The notes under the pieces were generated by a model. The model was not told where the DNA came from, made no database searches, and saw only the letters and a program-made list of their open reading frames with translations. This document shows positions 6,589-15,605 of a stretch of 50,073 bases of DNA, piece by piece (the first letter of the stretch is position 1; every line of letters starts with the position of its first letter). Made by a program: the position numbers and the translations under genes. Origin of the DNA: Myxococcales bacterium FL481 (GTDB lineage Bacteria; Myxococcota_A; Polyangia; Nannocystales; Nannocystaceae). The stretch covers positions 1-50,073 of the forward strand of contig QKPP01000243.1 of the NCBI GenBank assembly GCA_006508105.1, in the 5' to 3' direction.

Positions 6589-9060
6589 ATGAAGCCCGCG
6601 TCAGCCACGAATCAGGCCAATCGACGCCGACCCCTGATGACTCGATGGCTGGTCTTGCTCCCGCCGATTTGCCTGCTCGCCTGGCTCTCCCACCATTACT
6701 ACCCATTCTTCGCGGACGACGGATTCATCTCCTTGCGTTACGCGCAACGATTGCTCGATGGCCGGGGTCTGACGTGGACGGACGGCGAGCGCGTCGAAGG
6801 GTACTCAAACCTGCTGTATGTGCTGTTGGTGGCCGGGCTCGGTGGGCTCGGTGTCGATCTCATCTGGGCGGCGCGACTGGTGGGCCTGACAGGGGCGATC
6901 GGGGTCTTGTTTGCCCTCGACCATCTGCGGTCACACGCCCCCGATACGAGCCCCTGGCCGTGGATGATCGGCATGCTCGCCGTGGCGGGGTGTTCCCCGC
7001 TGGCGGTATGGGCAATCGGCGGACTCGAGCAGACCTTGTACGCCAGTTTGCTTCTCTGGGGACTGGCATTGGCGCTCCCGCTGCTCAACGAACGGCCGCA
7101 TCTCTCCGCGCGCGAGATCGTCTACCGAAGCTTGCCGTTTGCGGGCCTGTGTCTGACCCGGCCGGACGGCCCGATCTTCGTTGCGACCTTCGCCGCGGTG
7201 ATCCTCGTCCTTCGCCGGTTCCGTCGCGATGCTTGGCGAGATTGTTGCCTGCACGTGGGCGTCCCCACAGTCGCCGTGCTCGGCCAACTCAGCTTTCGAC
7301 TGGCGTACTACGGCGACTGGGTGCCCAACCCCGCACACATCAAAGCGGCGGTCTCCGCCCGCACCCTGGAGCTGGGCCTCGACTACGTCTTCGGTATCGC
7401 CCCGAGCCTTGCGCCCATCCTGCCCTTGGTCGGCTTGGGCGCCGTCGCCTCGCTGACGGGGTATCGCGGGCGCACAGCGATCGCCCTGACCGCCTGCGCC
7501 GTCGCCTGGTTGACGTACATCGCCTGCGTGGGTGGCGACATTTTTCCGGCCCATCGGCACCACGTACCCCTCCTCGGAATCTGGGGGGTAGTCGTCGCGC
7601 ATGGTCTCGCCTGGGCCAGCGAAGGCGTGCCGCTACGCGGACGATTTGCACTGACGACCCTCAGCGCCACGCTGTGCGCGGGTCTCGTGCAGGCCCAGCT
7701 GCGAGATCCCAAGAACGCGGCGGCCTCGAGCGAACGATGGGAGTGGCACGGCGAAGCCGTCGGCAACTTGTTTCGTGAGTCGTTTGCGCCCCGGCGGCCG
7801 CTGCTAGCCGTCACGGCGGCGGGCAGCGTGCCGTACTTCTCCCGACTCCCGGCATTGGACATGCTCGGCTTGAACGATCGCCACATCGCCCGCCAACCGG
7901 GCGATCCGAAGCGAGCCTTGGCCCACAACCACGGCGACGGGACCTACGTCCTCGATCGAGCGCCGGATCTTGTGTTGTTTGGCCCGCCCCGCGGACGAGG
8001 GCCCATCAACTTGGCGGGCCAACAGATGGGCAAGGACCCCCGGTTCGCCGCCGGCTACCTGGGGGTTCCCTTCGAGGCGCTCGACCCGTACTTCGTAGCG
8101 AATCACACCTTCGTCCGCAGTCGCGGTCGCGTCGGGATGTCGGTCACGAACACGGGTGCGGACATCCCCGCTTATCTTCTCTCCGGCGCGACCGGCCTCG
8201 CGGGACCGCGTACCACCATGGCGGCACGGCTGCAGGCCGGACAGGACCACGCGAGTCCGACGTTCGACCTACCGGCGGGCGCGTGGCAGTTTGCGCTGGC
8301 TCCCGTCAACCCGCGCGTCGAGGTGTCGATTCACGTCGACGACGGCCAAGTCGGCTTCGATGGCTCCACCGTGCTCGTCGAGGAGGCGACGAGGATTCGC
8401 CTCAGCGTGCGGGCAGGCAAGATCGATACGGTCGTGGGTCGACTCGTGCTCGAACGAGCCGAGGCCGGCCCGCGCGATGCCGTCGTGCACGGCACGCGCC
8501 ACGTGCTTCAGTCCGGGCGTTTCGACCAAGGCCGGGAGGCAAACGTGCAAGTCCTCGGCGACTTCAACGATGGCCTCGGCGGCTGGGTGGCGTCGGGTCA
8601 CATGGCGGTGACCCACAAGCCCGTCGGGCCTCAGCAGCAAGCGGTCCGCCATCAAGTGCGGGGCTTCGTCAACAGCTTCCATCCCACACGCCGGGACGCG
8701 ACCCGCGGGAGGCTGATCAGTCCGCCGTTTCGTGTCGACGACGGAACTTGGCTTCGGCTCCAGGTCGGTGGCGCCACGATCGGGGCGGGCGCCTACGTCG
8801 TGGACGAAGCCGGACGACGCCTCCTCGGGTTTGCCGGACAGCGCGACGAACGGCTTCGCGTGCGGGCGGTGGATCTCAGCCCGTACGCCGACCGCACGCT
8901 TCGGATCGAGATCGCGGACGATTCCGTCGAACCGTGGGGGCACATTTTGGTGGACGAAGTAGCGCTGTGCAGTCCCCGGACCAGCCAGCCGACGTCGCGT
9001 CCACCCGCTGGAGCCAAAGCCGCCGCTCGCAGCCGGTTGTCGCGAGGCGGCGACCGTTGA
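6589..9060 (+). CDS. GT-C-like polytopic membrane protein with large C-terminal domain
   Basis: This encodes 823 residues. A hydrophobic segment (about 20-35) is followed by DDGFISLRYAQRLLDGRG and GERVEGYSN (residues 43-74). Tandem acidic residues in the first loop are the hallmark of GT-C glycosyltransferases that use lipid-linked sugars, as in arabinofuranosyl- and mannosyltransferase-like proteins. About nine more membrane helices follow to near residue 370. The remaining half is soluble and probably periplasmic; its end (about 690-805) looks like a beta-sandwich binding module (SPPFRVDDGTWLRLQVGG, ILVDEVAL). It probably transfers a sugar to an envelope glycan or protein; donor and acceptor are unknown. 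Start ATG 6589; ATG 6637 would remove a polar 16-residue tip. It converges with the OmpA-like gene. Confidence 0.7.
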   Translation: MKPASATNQANRRRPLMTRWLVLLPPICLLAWLSHHYYPFFADDGFISLRYAQRLLDGRGLTWTDGERVEGYSNLLYVLLVAGLGGLGVDLIWAARLVGLTGAIGVLFALDHLRSHAPDTSPWPWMIGMLAVAGCSPLAVWAIGGLEQTLYASLLLWGLALALPLLNERPHLSAREIVYRSLPFAGLCLTRPDGPIFVATFAAVILVLRRFRRDAWRDCCLHVGVPTVAVLGQLSFRLAYYGDWVPNPAHIKAAVSARTLELGLDYVFGIAPSLAPILPLVGLGAVASLTGYRGRTAIALTACAVAWLTYIACVGGDIFPAHRHHVPLLGIWGVVVAHGLAWASEGVPLRGRFALTTLSATLCAGLVQAQLRDPKNAAASSERWEWHGEAVGNLFRESFAPRRPLLAVTAAGSVPYFSRLPALDMLGLNDRHIARQPGDPKRALAHNHGDGTYVLDRAPDLVLFGPPRGRGPINLAGQQMGKDPRFAAGYLGVPFEALDPYFVANHTFVRSRGRVGMSVTNTGADIPAYLLSGATGLAGPRTTMAARLQAGQDHASPTFDLPAGAWQFALAPVNPRVEVSIHVDDGQVGFDGSTVLVEEATRIRLSVRAGKIDTVVGRLVLERAEAGPRDAVVHGTRHVLQSGRFDQGREANVQVLGDFNDGLGGWVASGHMAVTHKPVGPQQQAVRHQVRGFVNSFHPTRRDATRGRLISPPFRVDDGTWLRLQVGGATIGAGAYVVDEAGRRLLGFAGQRDERLRVRAVDLSPYADRTLRIEIADDSVEPWGHILVDEVALCSPRTSQPTSRPPAGAKAAARSRLSRGGDR

Positions 9061-9086
9061 AGGCCCCCGGGGTCGTCGGTGTCGCG

Positions 9087-9620
9087 CTACGGCTCGACGA
9101 CGAACTCCACCCGCCGGTTTTGCTCGTGACAAGCGTCGGTGTCCTCTGAACACGTCGGCTCGGATTTCCCGACCCCACGCGAGTCCATGGTCTGGGTCAC
9201 CCCGCGAGACTCGAGCGCAGCGACAACGGCGGCGGCCCGCCGCGCCGAGAGGTCTTGATTGTGCGCATCGTCACCGGTCGCGTCGGTGTGGCCGATGACA
9301 TGCATCTTCGTAAACTCGCCATGGTTTCCTAGGGCTTGCGCAATGTGATCGAGGATCTCATTGGATTCCGCCAAGATCTCGTCGCTGTCGTGCGCGAACA
9401 TGATCTTCTGATCGATCTCGAGATGGTCGCCTACGATGTGCACATCCTCCGGATCCTCCGCGGGCGGCGGCGCTTCGACGGTCTCGGGCTCAGCCTCCGC
9501 CTCGGGTGCGGGGGCGGGCTCGGGCTCCGGCGCGGTGGAGGCCTCGACGGATCCCGACATCGAACAGGCCGAGGCCGCCAGGGCAAGGATCGTCGAACTA
9601 AGAACGGTGGTGAGTCGCAT
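9087..9620 (-). CDS. OmpA/Pal-like peptidoglycan-binding lipoprotein
   Basis: A 177-residue protein starting MRLTTVLSSTILALAASAC, a lipoprotein signal with lipobox ASAC. A Glu/Pro/Ala-rich linker follows (about residues 25-60), then an OmpA-like domain: IMFAHDSDEIL, VIGHTDATGDDAHNQDLSARRAAAV and NRRVEFVV. The D...LS..RA..V pattern binds diaminopimelate in peptidoglycan, so the protein should tether the outer membrane to the wall. CSEDTDAC supplies a Cys pair (probable disulfide) in the loop where many myxobacterial relatives have one. The ATG at 9620 is chosen from the signal peptide; the longer frame to 9668 would bury it. Confidence 0.9.
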   Translation of the reverse strand: MRLTTVLSSTILALAASACSMSGSVEASTAPEPEPAPAPEAEAEPETVEAPPPAEDPEDVHIVGDHLEIDQKIMFAHDSDEILAESNEILDHIAQALGNHGEFTKMHVIGHTDATGDDAHNQDLSARRAAAVVAALESRGVTQTMDSRGVGKSEPTCSEDTDACHEQNRRVEFVVEP

Positions 9621-9778
9621 GGCGAATGTTGTACGCCAATCCGCCGCCCAAGCTCGCACGGAGAACACGCACGGTCGTCATCGCAGTCGAGCGTCACCCC
9701 GAGCGGGTGGGCGCGAAACGGGGTCCACACGACGGGAGACCTCGACGCCCCGTCGTCTGGTGACCCGAGGACGGAGCA

Positions 9779-11809
9779 CTATGGCGCAGCGATGGCAAAC
9801 GACGTCGTCGCCAGCACGTGCCCCTTGCGCGTGCTGACCTCGAGCTCCCAATCGCCGACGAACTGCGGACGGACCGGCATGCGTACCCGGCCGTTGCGCA
9901 CACGCGTGCCGTTGAGAGGCAAGAACGCTCGCCGCTTCGTCTCGCCGGCGTGACGCCATTTCAGCGTGAGCCGCTCCCCTTTGTGGGCCAAGATGACGCG
10001 GAAACAGACCACCACCTCCGCATCGACGCCGACCTTGAACGGCTCGTCCTTGGTCTCGCACCCGCGCCCACGTCGTTTGGTCCCGACCATGATGCGATCG
10101 ATGTGCACACCCCGGGTCCCCACCGCGCCCAGTGGCGGCCGGTCTCCTGCCACCAACGTCCGGGACGCGAAAACGCGCGCCGCGGCAGCCTCGGTACCTG
10201 CGGGGGCTCGTAGCAGCTCCGCCTCCGGGTAGGTCCGCACCGCTTCGTACGCCGACGCGTCGTCGGTCGAACCTCCGCTGGTCGGGGGTGGGTCGTTCAC
10301 TGGCGGGGTCGCGTTCGCGTTGTCGTTGGGAGTGGTCCCCCCCGCCTCCGTCGCCGCCGGGTCACCACCCGTCGTCGCCGGCATGGCGTCTGGCTGTCCT
10401 CCCGCGGCGTCCGCCACCGCTTGCGCAGCCTCGGCGTCGGCGGCCTGACTCGGCGCCGCATCTAGCGCAGCGGGCTCGGCCTTGCCCGGTTCGGCCGGCG
10501 CGGGGGCTTGTCCGACCGAAGCCGGCGTGACGGTGGTCGCGGGGGTGCTTCCCTCGACCGGTTCGTCCGCCAGCTTCGGTGGGAGGGTCGTCGCGGCGTC
10601 TGCCGGCGTAGCCGACGCCTCGGAGCCACTGGGGACGTCGGCTGCGTCGGCCGAGGCGGCCGCAACCCGCTCCGACGCGGCGTCCGTCGCCGGCACCGGC
10701 ACCGGAACGGTCGACGCGGGGGACGGTGCCCCGCCGGCGGGCTTCGTGGAAACTGGCGGCCTCGGTTCGCTGGCGTCCTCGGCGGGCGGGTCAGGCCTCG
10801 TCACCACCGCGCCCGCTGCGGGGGCGCTCGCCTCCGCGCTATCCGAGGGTTCGTCCCCCGACCCCGAGACTGCGACGACGCCGACGATGGCCAGCGAGGC
10901 AACGACCGCCAAACCGATCGCCATGGTCTTGCCTCCGCCCGACGCCCCGGTTGGGGCCCCGGTGCCACCGGGTGGGGAGGGCTGGCGCGACGGCTCGGGC
11001 GCGTGCGCCGAGCGGTCCTCAGCGGCCGGGTCGAGCCGGCGAGACGGTTCATCTGCCGGGGACTCCGCCCGCTGCACCGCATCGGCCGCGCCCGCGACGT
11101 CCCCCGGCGCGGCGACCGGCGCCGCCTCGTGACCGGTGGACGCAGCGTCGACGGCCTCGTCACTTCCCGGCGCGGCCACGACCTCTGGCGCCGGCGTCAC
11201 GACCTCGTCCGCCCCCGCCGCTGCGACCGGAGCGGCATGCGGCCCGCTGTCGCCCGTGACGGCACGGACAAAGTCCAGGCCAGTGATTCGCGACCCCGAT
11301 CGACGCGGAGCCCCCGATGAGTCGGAGCCGGACTCCCCAGCGTCATCCTCGTCGGGGGCCACTTGCCCCGAGTGGTGCCGGGCTTCCATGGCGGTCCTCA
11401 CGGCGTCCGCGATCTGAGCCGCGTCGGCGACGATCGTGGGCCGGGGAGCACTCTCGGCTTCCCCGGGGTCGGAAGGCGCCTCACTCGATGGCGGGCTCGA
11501 TCGCAGCGAGGCCAGCGGGGGAACCTCGCGCCGAGCGGCCGCGCCCGCGCGGGGCTCGGGTGGATCGTCCGGGAGCGCCGAGGGGGAGCGGGCGGTCGAG
11601 CCGAATCCGCCTAGCGGCGCGCCCAAGATGGCCTCGAACGTCGAGCCGCTCGATGAAGGGCTCGCGGCCAGTGTCGCTGGCCCCGGGGCGGTCGGCTTCT
11701 TGTCGGCGGGCTCGGTCGGTAGCAACTCGTCCCAACCATCGACGCGATCGCCAGCATGCTCGCCCTCGCGGGTGCGGTCTTCGTTGTCGCCGTTATCCGA
11801 ATGAGTCAC
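9779..11809 (-). CDS. Long low-complexity membrane protein with C-terminal DUF2914 domain
   Basis: This encodes 676 residues. Residues 1-300 are Ala/Pro/Glu/Ser-rich and probably disordered. One membrane helix lies near 302-322 (KTMAIGLAVVASLAIVGVVA). A second Ala/Pro/Thr-rich stretch reaches about 530, and the last about 110 residues form a DUF2914-type beta domain (CFRVILAHKGERLTLKWRH, then FVGDWELEVSTRKGHVLATT). Topology is likely N-in, with the DUF2914 domain in the periplasm, and the linker long enough to span much of it. GTG 11809 has a good Shine-Dalgarno (GGCAGGAG, 6-7 nt upstream), which fixes the start. Function is unknown; DUF2914 modules occur in envelope-associated proteins. Confidence 0.75.
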   Translation of the reverse strand: MTHSDNGDNEDRTREGEHAGDRVDGWDELLPTEPADKKPTAPGPATLAASPSSSGSTFEAILGAPLGGFGSTARSPSALPDDPPEPRAGAAARREVPPLASLRSSPPSSEAPSDPGEAESAPRPTIVADAAQIADAVRTAMEARHHSGQVAPDEDDAGESGSDSSGAPRRSGSRITGLDFVRAVTGDSGPHAAPVAAAGADEVVTPAPEVVAAPGSDEAVDAASTGHEAAPVAAPGDVAGAADAVQRAESPADEPSRRLDPAAEDRSAHAPEPSRQPSPPGGTGAPTGASGGGKTMAIGLAVVASLAIVGVVAVSGSGDEPSDSAEASAPAAGAVVTRPDPPAEDASEPRPPVSTKPAGGAPSPASTVPVPVPATDAASERVAAASADAADVPSGSEASATPADAATTLPPKLADEPVEGSTPATTVTPASVGQAPAPAEPGKAEPAALDAAPSQAADAEAAQAVADAAGGQPDAMPATTGGDPAATEAGGTTPNDNANATPPVNDPPPTSGGSTDDASAYEAVRTYPEAELLRAPAGTEAAAARVFASRTLVAGDRPPLGAVGTRGVHIDRIMVGTKRRGRGCETKDEPFKVGVDAEVVVCFRVILAHKGERLTLKWRHAGETKRRAFLPLNGTRVRNGRVRMPVRPQFVGDWELEVSTRKGHVLATTSFAIAAP

Positions 11810-11999
11810 GAGAACTCCTGCCAGGCCGCGAGCGAGCGCTCCAACATCACGCGGCCGCCGGGAAGTCTATGTGCGAATCGTTACCTCTACAAGCTTTGCA
11901 AGCAACACAGCAACGCTCGCCTCGCTCGGGCGGTCGCCGCCGCGGCCGAGACGGACAGCATCACGCCAGAGCCCTCCCCACGACCCGGACCGCCGCGTG

Positions 12000-12039
12000 C
12001 TAGGCCAAACGCGGCGCGCCTAGACCAAACTCGGCGCGC
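12000..12039. repeat. Two tandem 20-bp copies at the end of panD
   Basis: Bases 12000-12019 and 12020-12039 match at 18 of 20 positions. The second copy holds the last codons and stop of panD; the first repeats them, including a second TAG, just beyond it. Confidence 0.75.
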
Positions 12040-12421
12040 GTTGTGGCCCAGGCGTTTCGGCGTACGCCGCCGACACGACATTGTTGCGCTCGTCGACGAG
12101 CACCACCGTCGGCTCCCAGTCTGCGGCTTCGTCGCTGGGCACTTCCGCGAACGTGGCGAGAATCACCTTGTCGCCCGGCGACACCAGGTGAGCCGCCGCC
12201 CCGTTGATGCAAATCTCGCCGGAGCCGGCCCGGCCGCGCAAAGAATACGTCGTCAAGCGGGTGCCGCGGGAGACGTTCCACACGTGCACCTCTTCGTGCT
12301 CCAAAATGCCCGCCCTCTCCATGAGATCCGCGCTGATCGTCACGCTTCCCTCGTAGTCGAGATCGGCGTGCGTCACCGTGGCCCGGTGAATCTTCGACTT
12401 GAACATGTGTACTCGAACCAT
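12020..12421 (-). CDS. panD: Aspartate 1-decarboxylase
   Basis: A 133-residue pyruvoyl enzyme that makes beta-alanine from L-aspartate for pantothenate and CoA synthesis. The pro-enzyme cleaves itself at the Gly-Ser bond seen as YEGS (G25-S26), creating the pyruvoyl group. Other family marks are [18 protein letters not shown], the TTY motif (tyrosine near 59), [16 protein letters not shown] and the C-terminal strand. Length fits PanD. The ATG at 12421 gives the usual short tip before KIHRATV. It precedes the DUF2914 gene on the same strand by 210 nt, and no other pantothenate gene is nearby. Confidence 0.95.
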   Translation of the reverse strand: MVRVHMFKSKIHRATVTHADLDYEGSVTISADLMERAGILEHEEVHVWNVSRGTRLTTYSLRGRAGSGEICINGAAAHLVSPGDKVILATFAEVPSDEAADWEPTVVLVDERNNVVSAAYAETPGPQRAPSLV

Positions 12422-12501
12422 GGTGTCCTCCGTCCCGGCTCGTCAGAGTCCAGGCAGCTCGCGAACTTTGCATCGCGCTTCGGACCCGGTCAAATCACCG
12501 C

Positions 12502-13431
12502 CTAGCTCTCGGATGGCGCAGGCGGCGTCCAAATCCATCCCGCCTCCAGCCAGAGATCACCGAGCTCGCCGACGGCCTCCTGCAGCGTCTCCGCCCCGTC
12601 GGGCGGCACCAGATCGGTCGGCCCGCGCCACCCATCGCGGGCCCACAGGTACGCGGACATCGCCGCGATCACGGCGTGAAACACGTGCACGTTGCGGACC
12701 ACGAGTTCCGGCCACACCCGGTCGAACGCCACCCCTTCGGTGAGCGACTCCAGCATCTGCTTGCGCGCTTCCCAGGTGGTCTCGTTCTCCGCCCGGCGAC
12801 TGCGCCGCTCCACATCCGCGCCAAAGCGTCGGATCAGCGTGGCGCGAGGGTGCACTTCCAGCAGGTTTTCGTGCAGCCGCAAGCGCCCGGCTGTCGCGCG
12901 GCGCAAAAATGCCGCGCGGGCGGCCAGCGGCCCCATGCCCTGGCCGAGGGCCTCTCGCGGCGCCAGCGTGGCGTGCTCGAGGAGCAGCTCCGTCGCCCGC
13001 TGGGTGTACGGGGTCACCCACGGTTTTTGCGGATCGCGACGCGGGCTCTTGTTGGCCAGGCGGGCCGCGTGCGTCCGCATCCACACCACCACCGGCACTT
13101 GGCAGGCCTCGAAGCCTGGGCACGCCAGCGGGCAGGTCAGACAGGGCGGTAGCGTCAACGGGGCATCGATGGCGACCACCGTCGAGTCGTCGACCCACTC
13201 GCGGATCCAGCTCAACAACACATCATCGCGAAAGGCCAGGCGCGACGGCCCGGGAACCCCGCCACCGCGCAACCCCACCCGGGTTCGCGCCTCGGAGACG
13301 ACCAACCGTCGGTCGTCGCCGGCGAGATCCAACCGCGCGACCGCGGTGGTCTTCCCCCGGCCGCCGCCCAATCCGATGCCGACGAACCGCCGAAACGCTC
13401 GGCCGGTCGCGGGCCGGTCGCGGTCAGTCAA
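12502..13431 (-). CDS. DUF429 family protein with four-cysteine cluster
   Basis: A 309-residue protein with the nuclease-like DUF429 outline: FVGIGLGGGRGKTTAVARLDL at the front (RNase H-like strand), VVAIDAPLTLPPC (D in the second motif), EVHPRATLIRRFG and FHAVIAAMSAYLW at the end. After the second motif comes CLTCPLACPGFEAC, spaced C-x2-C-x3-C-x5-C, which could bind Zn or an Fe-S cluster. The start is taken as TTG 13431, 8 nt inside the end of the UPF0158 gene; the open frame further upstream only shadows that gene in another frame. Translational coupling to UPF0158 is likely. Biochemical role unknown. Confidence 0.75.
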   Translation of the reverse strand: MTDRDRPATGRAFRRFVGIGLGGGRGKTTAVARLDLAGDDRRLVVSEARTRVGLRGGGVPGPSRLAFRDDVLLSWIREWVDDSTVVAIDAPLTLPPCLTCPLACPGFEACQVPVVVWMRTHAARLANKSPRRDPQKPWVTPYTQRATELLLEHATLAPREALGQGMGPLAARAAFLRRATAGRLRLHENLLEVHPRATLIRRFGADVERRSRRAENETTWEARKQMLESLTEGVAFDRVWPELVVRNVHVFHAVIAAMSAYLWARDGWRGPTDLVPPDGAETLQEAVGELGDLWLEAGWIWTPPAPSES

Positions 13432-14059
13432 CGGACGAGGGCTTGCTTTCGTCGAGGAAGCGTAGGAAGGCGATCGCAGCCGGTAGCTCGAGTGCAGGCA
13501 ACGAATCGACCAACTCGCGAGCTTGGCGGCGTAGCGTCTCGGTGGGACCTTCGCCGCGGTCTCCAATGGGCTTGTCAAGCGGCATGTCTGGCTCCGAGGG
13601 CTCACGTGGCTCGCCCCAAGGGGGCACTTCGCCGATCACGATATCCTTCGCGGCGAGCCAATCGTTGATGTAGATGTGTAGCAGGTTGGATCGGTAACTG
13701 AACCACCGGTCGCGCTCAACCGGGTACGACAACAGGACGTCCTTGAACCGCCGAAAGGCCCCTTTGCCATCGATGGCCAGGACCAACCGCTCTTTGAGGG
13801 CGACGTCTTCGACCGACGCGACGAACCGCTCCATCCACCGGTACTGCTCGCGCGATGAGGCGGGATCGAGATGCACATACCGGTTCGTTGCCTCGCGGAC
13901 GTCGGTCCGACGTTCTTCATCTTCGGGGCGGCTGTCGACAATCGTCAAGACCTTGCCGTTGTCGAGATCGAGATAGCTGTGGGTTTCGGGCGCGTTGTGT
14001 TCGAAGGCAGTTTCAAGGGCCGCCCAGTCGGGTTTGGCGGCGGCGGGGTCTATTCTCAT
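13424..14059 (-). CDS. UPF0158 family protein
   Basis: A 211-residue soluble protein. The UPF0158 signature is clear: YLDLDNGKVLTI near the front, YVHLDPASSREQYRWMERFV, then LAIDGKGAFRRFKDVLLSYP and WFSYRSNLLHIYINDWLAAK (the GKGAFRRFKD motif is diagnostic). The family has no established function. The last 50 residues, after a Pro/Glu-rich linker, are an extra helical tail. ATG 14059 has a TAGCCT box 12 nt upstream (14072-14077), so a very short leader is possible. It overlaps the DUF429 gene. Confidence 0.85.
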   Translation of the reverse strand: MRIDPAAAKPDWAALETAFEHNAPETHSYLDLDNGKVLTIVDSRPEDEERRTDVREATNRYVHLDPASSREQYRWMERFVASVEDVALKERLVLAIDGKGAFRRFKDVLLSYPVERDRWFSYRSNLLHIYINDWLAAKDIVIGEVPPWGEPREPSEPDMPLDKPIGDRGEGPTETLRRQARELVDSLPALELPAAIAFLRFLDESKPSSVD

Positions 14060-14269
14060 GGCGATGCTCGGAGGCTAGGAGGCGTAAGATAAGCGGGCGA
14101 TTGCGCCCACGCGAAAGCCACCGTCGCTGGTCAGGCGACGGGCAACAGGCACGGGCGGCCCGTGGCCCAGTCAGCATAGACCGGCGCTGATTGCCCCGGC
14201 AAGCGACGGTTAGGATCGACGGGGCCCTCGCGCCACGACGAGCCCATCGCCGAGGATGCGGCCCGAACC

Positions 14270-15442
14270 TCAATCGCGGCGAGACCGGCGGGACAGTAAG
14301 CGGCGCACCGACACCAAGCGCCGCCGCAGCATCGCCGCGGACAGATGACCTCGATCCACACGACGAGCCAGGACGGCCAGCCGGGACGCGGCGCCCCGCG
14401 AACGCGGGCTTTCCGTCGCCGCGCCGCGCAATTCGGTCCGGACTGCGCTCTGCGCGGCGGTCTGTTCGGCGGCATGCGCTGCCTCAGCGGACTCCACTGG
14501 CCGGGCCAAGGCCTGTCGCAGCTCCCCCTGCAGCCGCTCGATCTCCCACTTGGCCGCTTGGCGTTCGGCCAGCGCCGCGTCGAGACGCTTCTGAGGTGGA
14601 TGGCGCCGCGCCGAGGCGACCGGCTCGGCGCGAGCGACCGCCGGGTTGGCGCTCCCACGCCCGCCCGGACGCGCCGTGGGGACTTCGAGGAGCGAAAGGC
14701 CCTCGAGCACGACGTCGGGCTCCGTCAGCGCGGCGAGAGCAAACAACTCCGGGTCTGCTTCGACAAGCGAGCTGTCGTATTCCACCGGTACGTCCTCTTC
14801 ACCAGCGCCGTCGGTGTCTTCGACGAAGCGAAACGCCGACACCACGGTCGGCCGAGCCAAGCCAACGATCGTTGGCTCGTCGAAGTACGCTCCACACAAC
14901 TCGACGAAGTCGTCGACCCCGATGCGATCGTCGTCGGTTCCCCCGACCGGCACCGAAAGCACCAGCGAGGTCCGAGGCGGCTGATAGGGGTGGCCGGGGT
15001 CTCGCCGCGACTGAGCCCGGCGAGCGAGCACCGCCAACGTGGTCTGTACTCGCGGATCGATGCGCAAGTTGAGGTTCGACTCCGCCGATCGTGGTCGCCC
15101 GACGAACTCCGCCAGCTCAACCATCGCCACCACCCACTCGCCCTCGAGCGCATGCGTGACTCCGTCGTCCATCCCGACCACCGTCGTGCCGCCGCGACGC
15201 GACGCCAGCACCCCGCGACGCGTGGCATCCGTCACCAACCAGGTGACCGCCGCCTCACTCGGGCCCGGTGGCAGTAACTCGTCGAGCAAGGCGGCCACCG
15301 CTGGGTGCCGCGAGGCGAATGTCTCCCAATCGTCACGAACGAGCTGACGCTCGAGTTCCGGATCCACGATCAGGCGATTCCGACCACGCCACTGCTCGCG
15401 CAGGAGCTGGTAGCGACTGAGCCAACGCAGATCGTCGTCCAC
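14270..15442 (-). CDS. Unknown protein with C-terminal coiled coil
   Basis: This encodes about 390 residues with no family I recognise and no signal peptide or membrane helix. Residues up to about 250 look globular (WLVTDATRRGVLASRRGG, TSLVLSVPVGGTDDDRIGVDDFVEL, FRFVEDTDG). A predicted coiled coil of Gln/Ala/Glu-rich sequence follows (RLDAALAERQAAKWEIERL), then a very basic end (LRRRLVSVRRLLSRRSRRD) that could bind nucleic acid. I chose GTG 15442 because the frame upstream, to a TTG at 15586, has clearly weaker third-position GC and would run into the typA promoter. Confidence 0.55.
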   Translation of the reverse strand: MDDDLRWLSRYQLLREQWRGRNRLIVDPELERQLVRDDWETFASRHPAVAALLDELLPPGPSEAAVTWLVTDATRRGVLASRRGGTTVVGMDDGVTHALEGEWVVAMVELAEFVGRPRSAESNLNLRIDPRVQTTLAVLARRAQSRRDPGHPYQPPRTSLVLSVPVGGTDDDRIGVDDFVELCGAYFDEPTIVGLARPTVVSAFRFVEDTDGAGEEDVPVEYDSSLVEADPELFALAALTEPDVVLEGLSLLEVPTARPGGRGSANPAVARAEPVASARRHPPQKRLDAALAERQAAKWEIERLQGELRQALARPVESAEAAHAAEQTAAQSAVRTELRGAATESPRSRGAASRLAVLARRVDRGHLSAAMLRRRLVSVRRLLSRRSRRD

Positions 15443-15567
15443 GCTACGAGTCTTATCTCGCGCGCTGTCATCGAGCAATCGCCAGGCTCGCGGCGCGACA
15501 AGTGACGCTGCGCGGGCAAAAGCGGCGCTCCCGCGCGCCTCGGGTCGTTCTTTGGTGGGGCCATCGC

Positions 15568-15596
15568 TTGCAAACGCGCCGGCCAACAGCTACTTG
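15568..15596 (+). promoter_or_regulatory. Probable typA promoter
   Basis: TTGCAA (15568-15573), 17 nt, TACTTG (15591-15596), then 9 nt to the ATG at 15606. The -10 lacks the final T. The transcript would be leaderless or nearly so. Confidence 0.4.
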
Positions 15597-15605
15597 CGCG
15601 CTCGA

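Noticed and set aside
6197..6592. Plus-strand open frame of 131 codons before the GT-C gene
   Set aside because: Arg/Pro/Gly-rich, overlaps opposing frames of equal length and shows no start signal.
15443..15586. Longer start (TTG 15586) for the coiled-coil gene
   Set aside because: Third-position GC in these codons is clearly lower than in the gene body and the start would lie inside the typA promoter.
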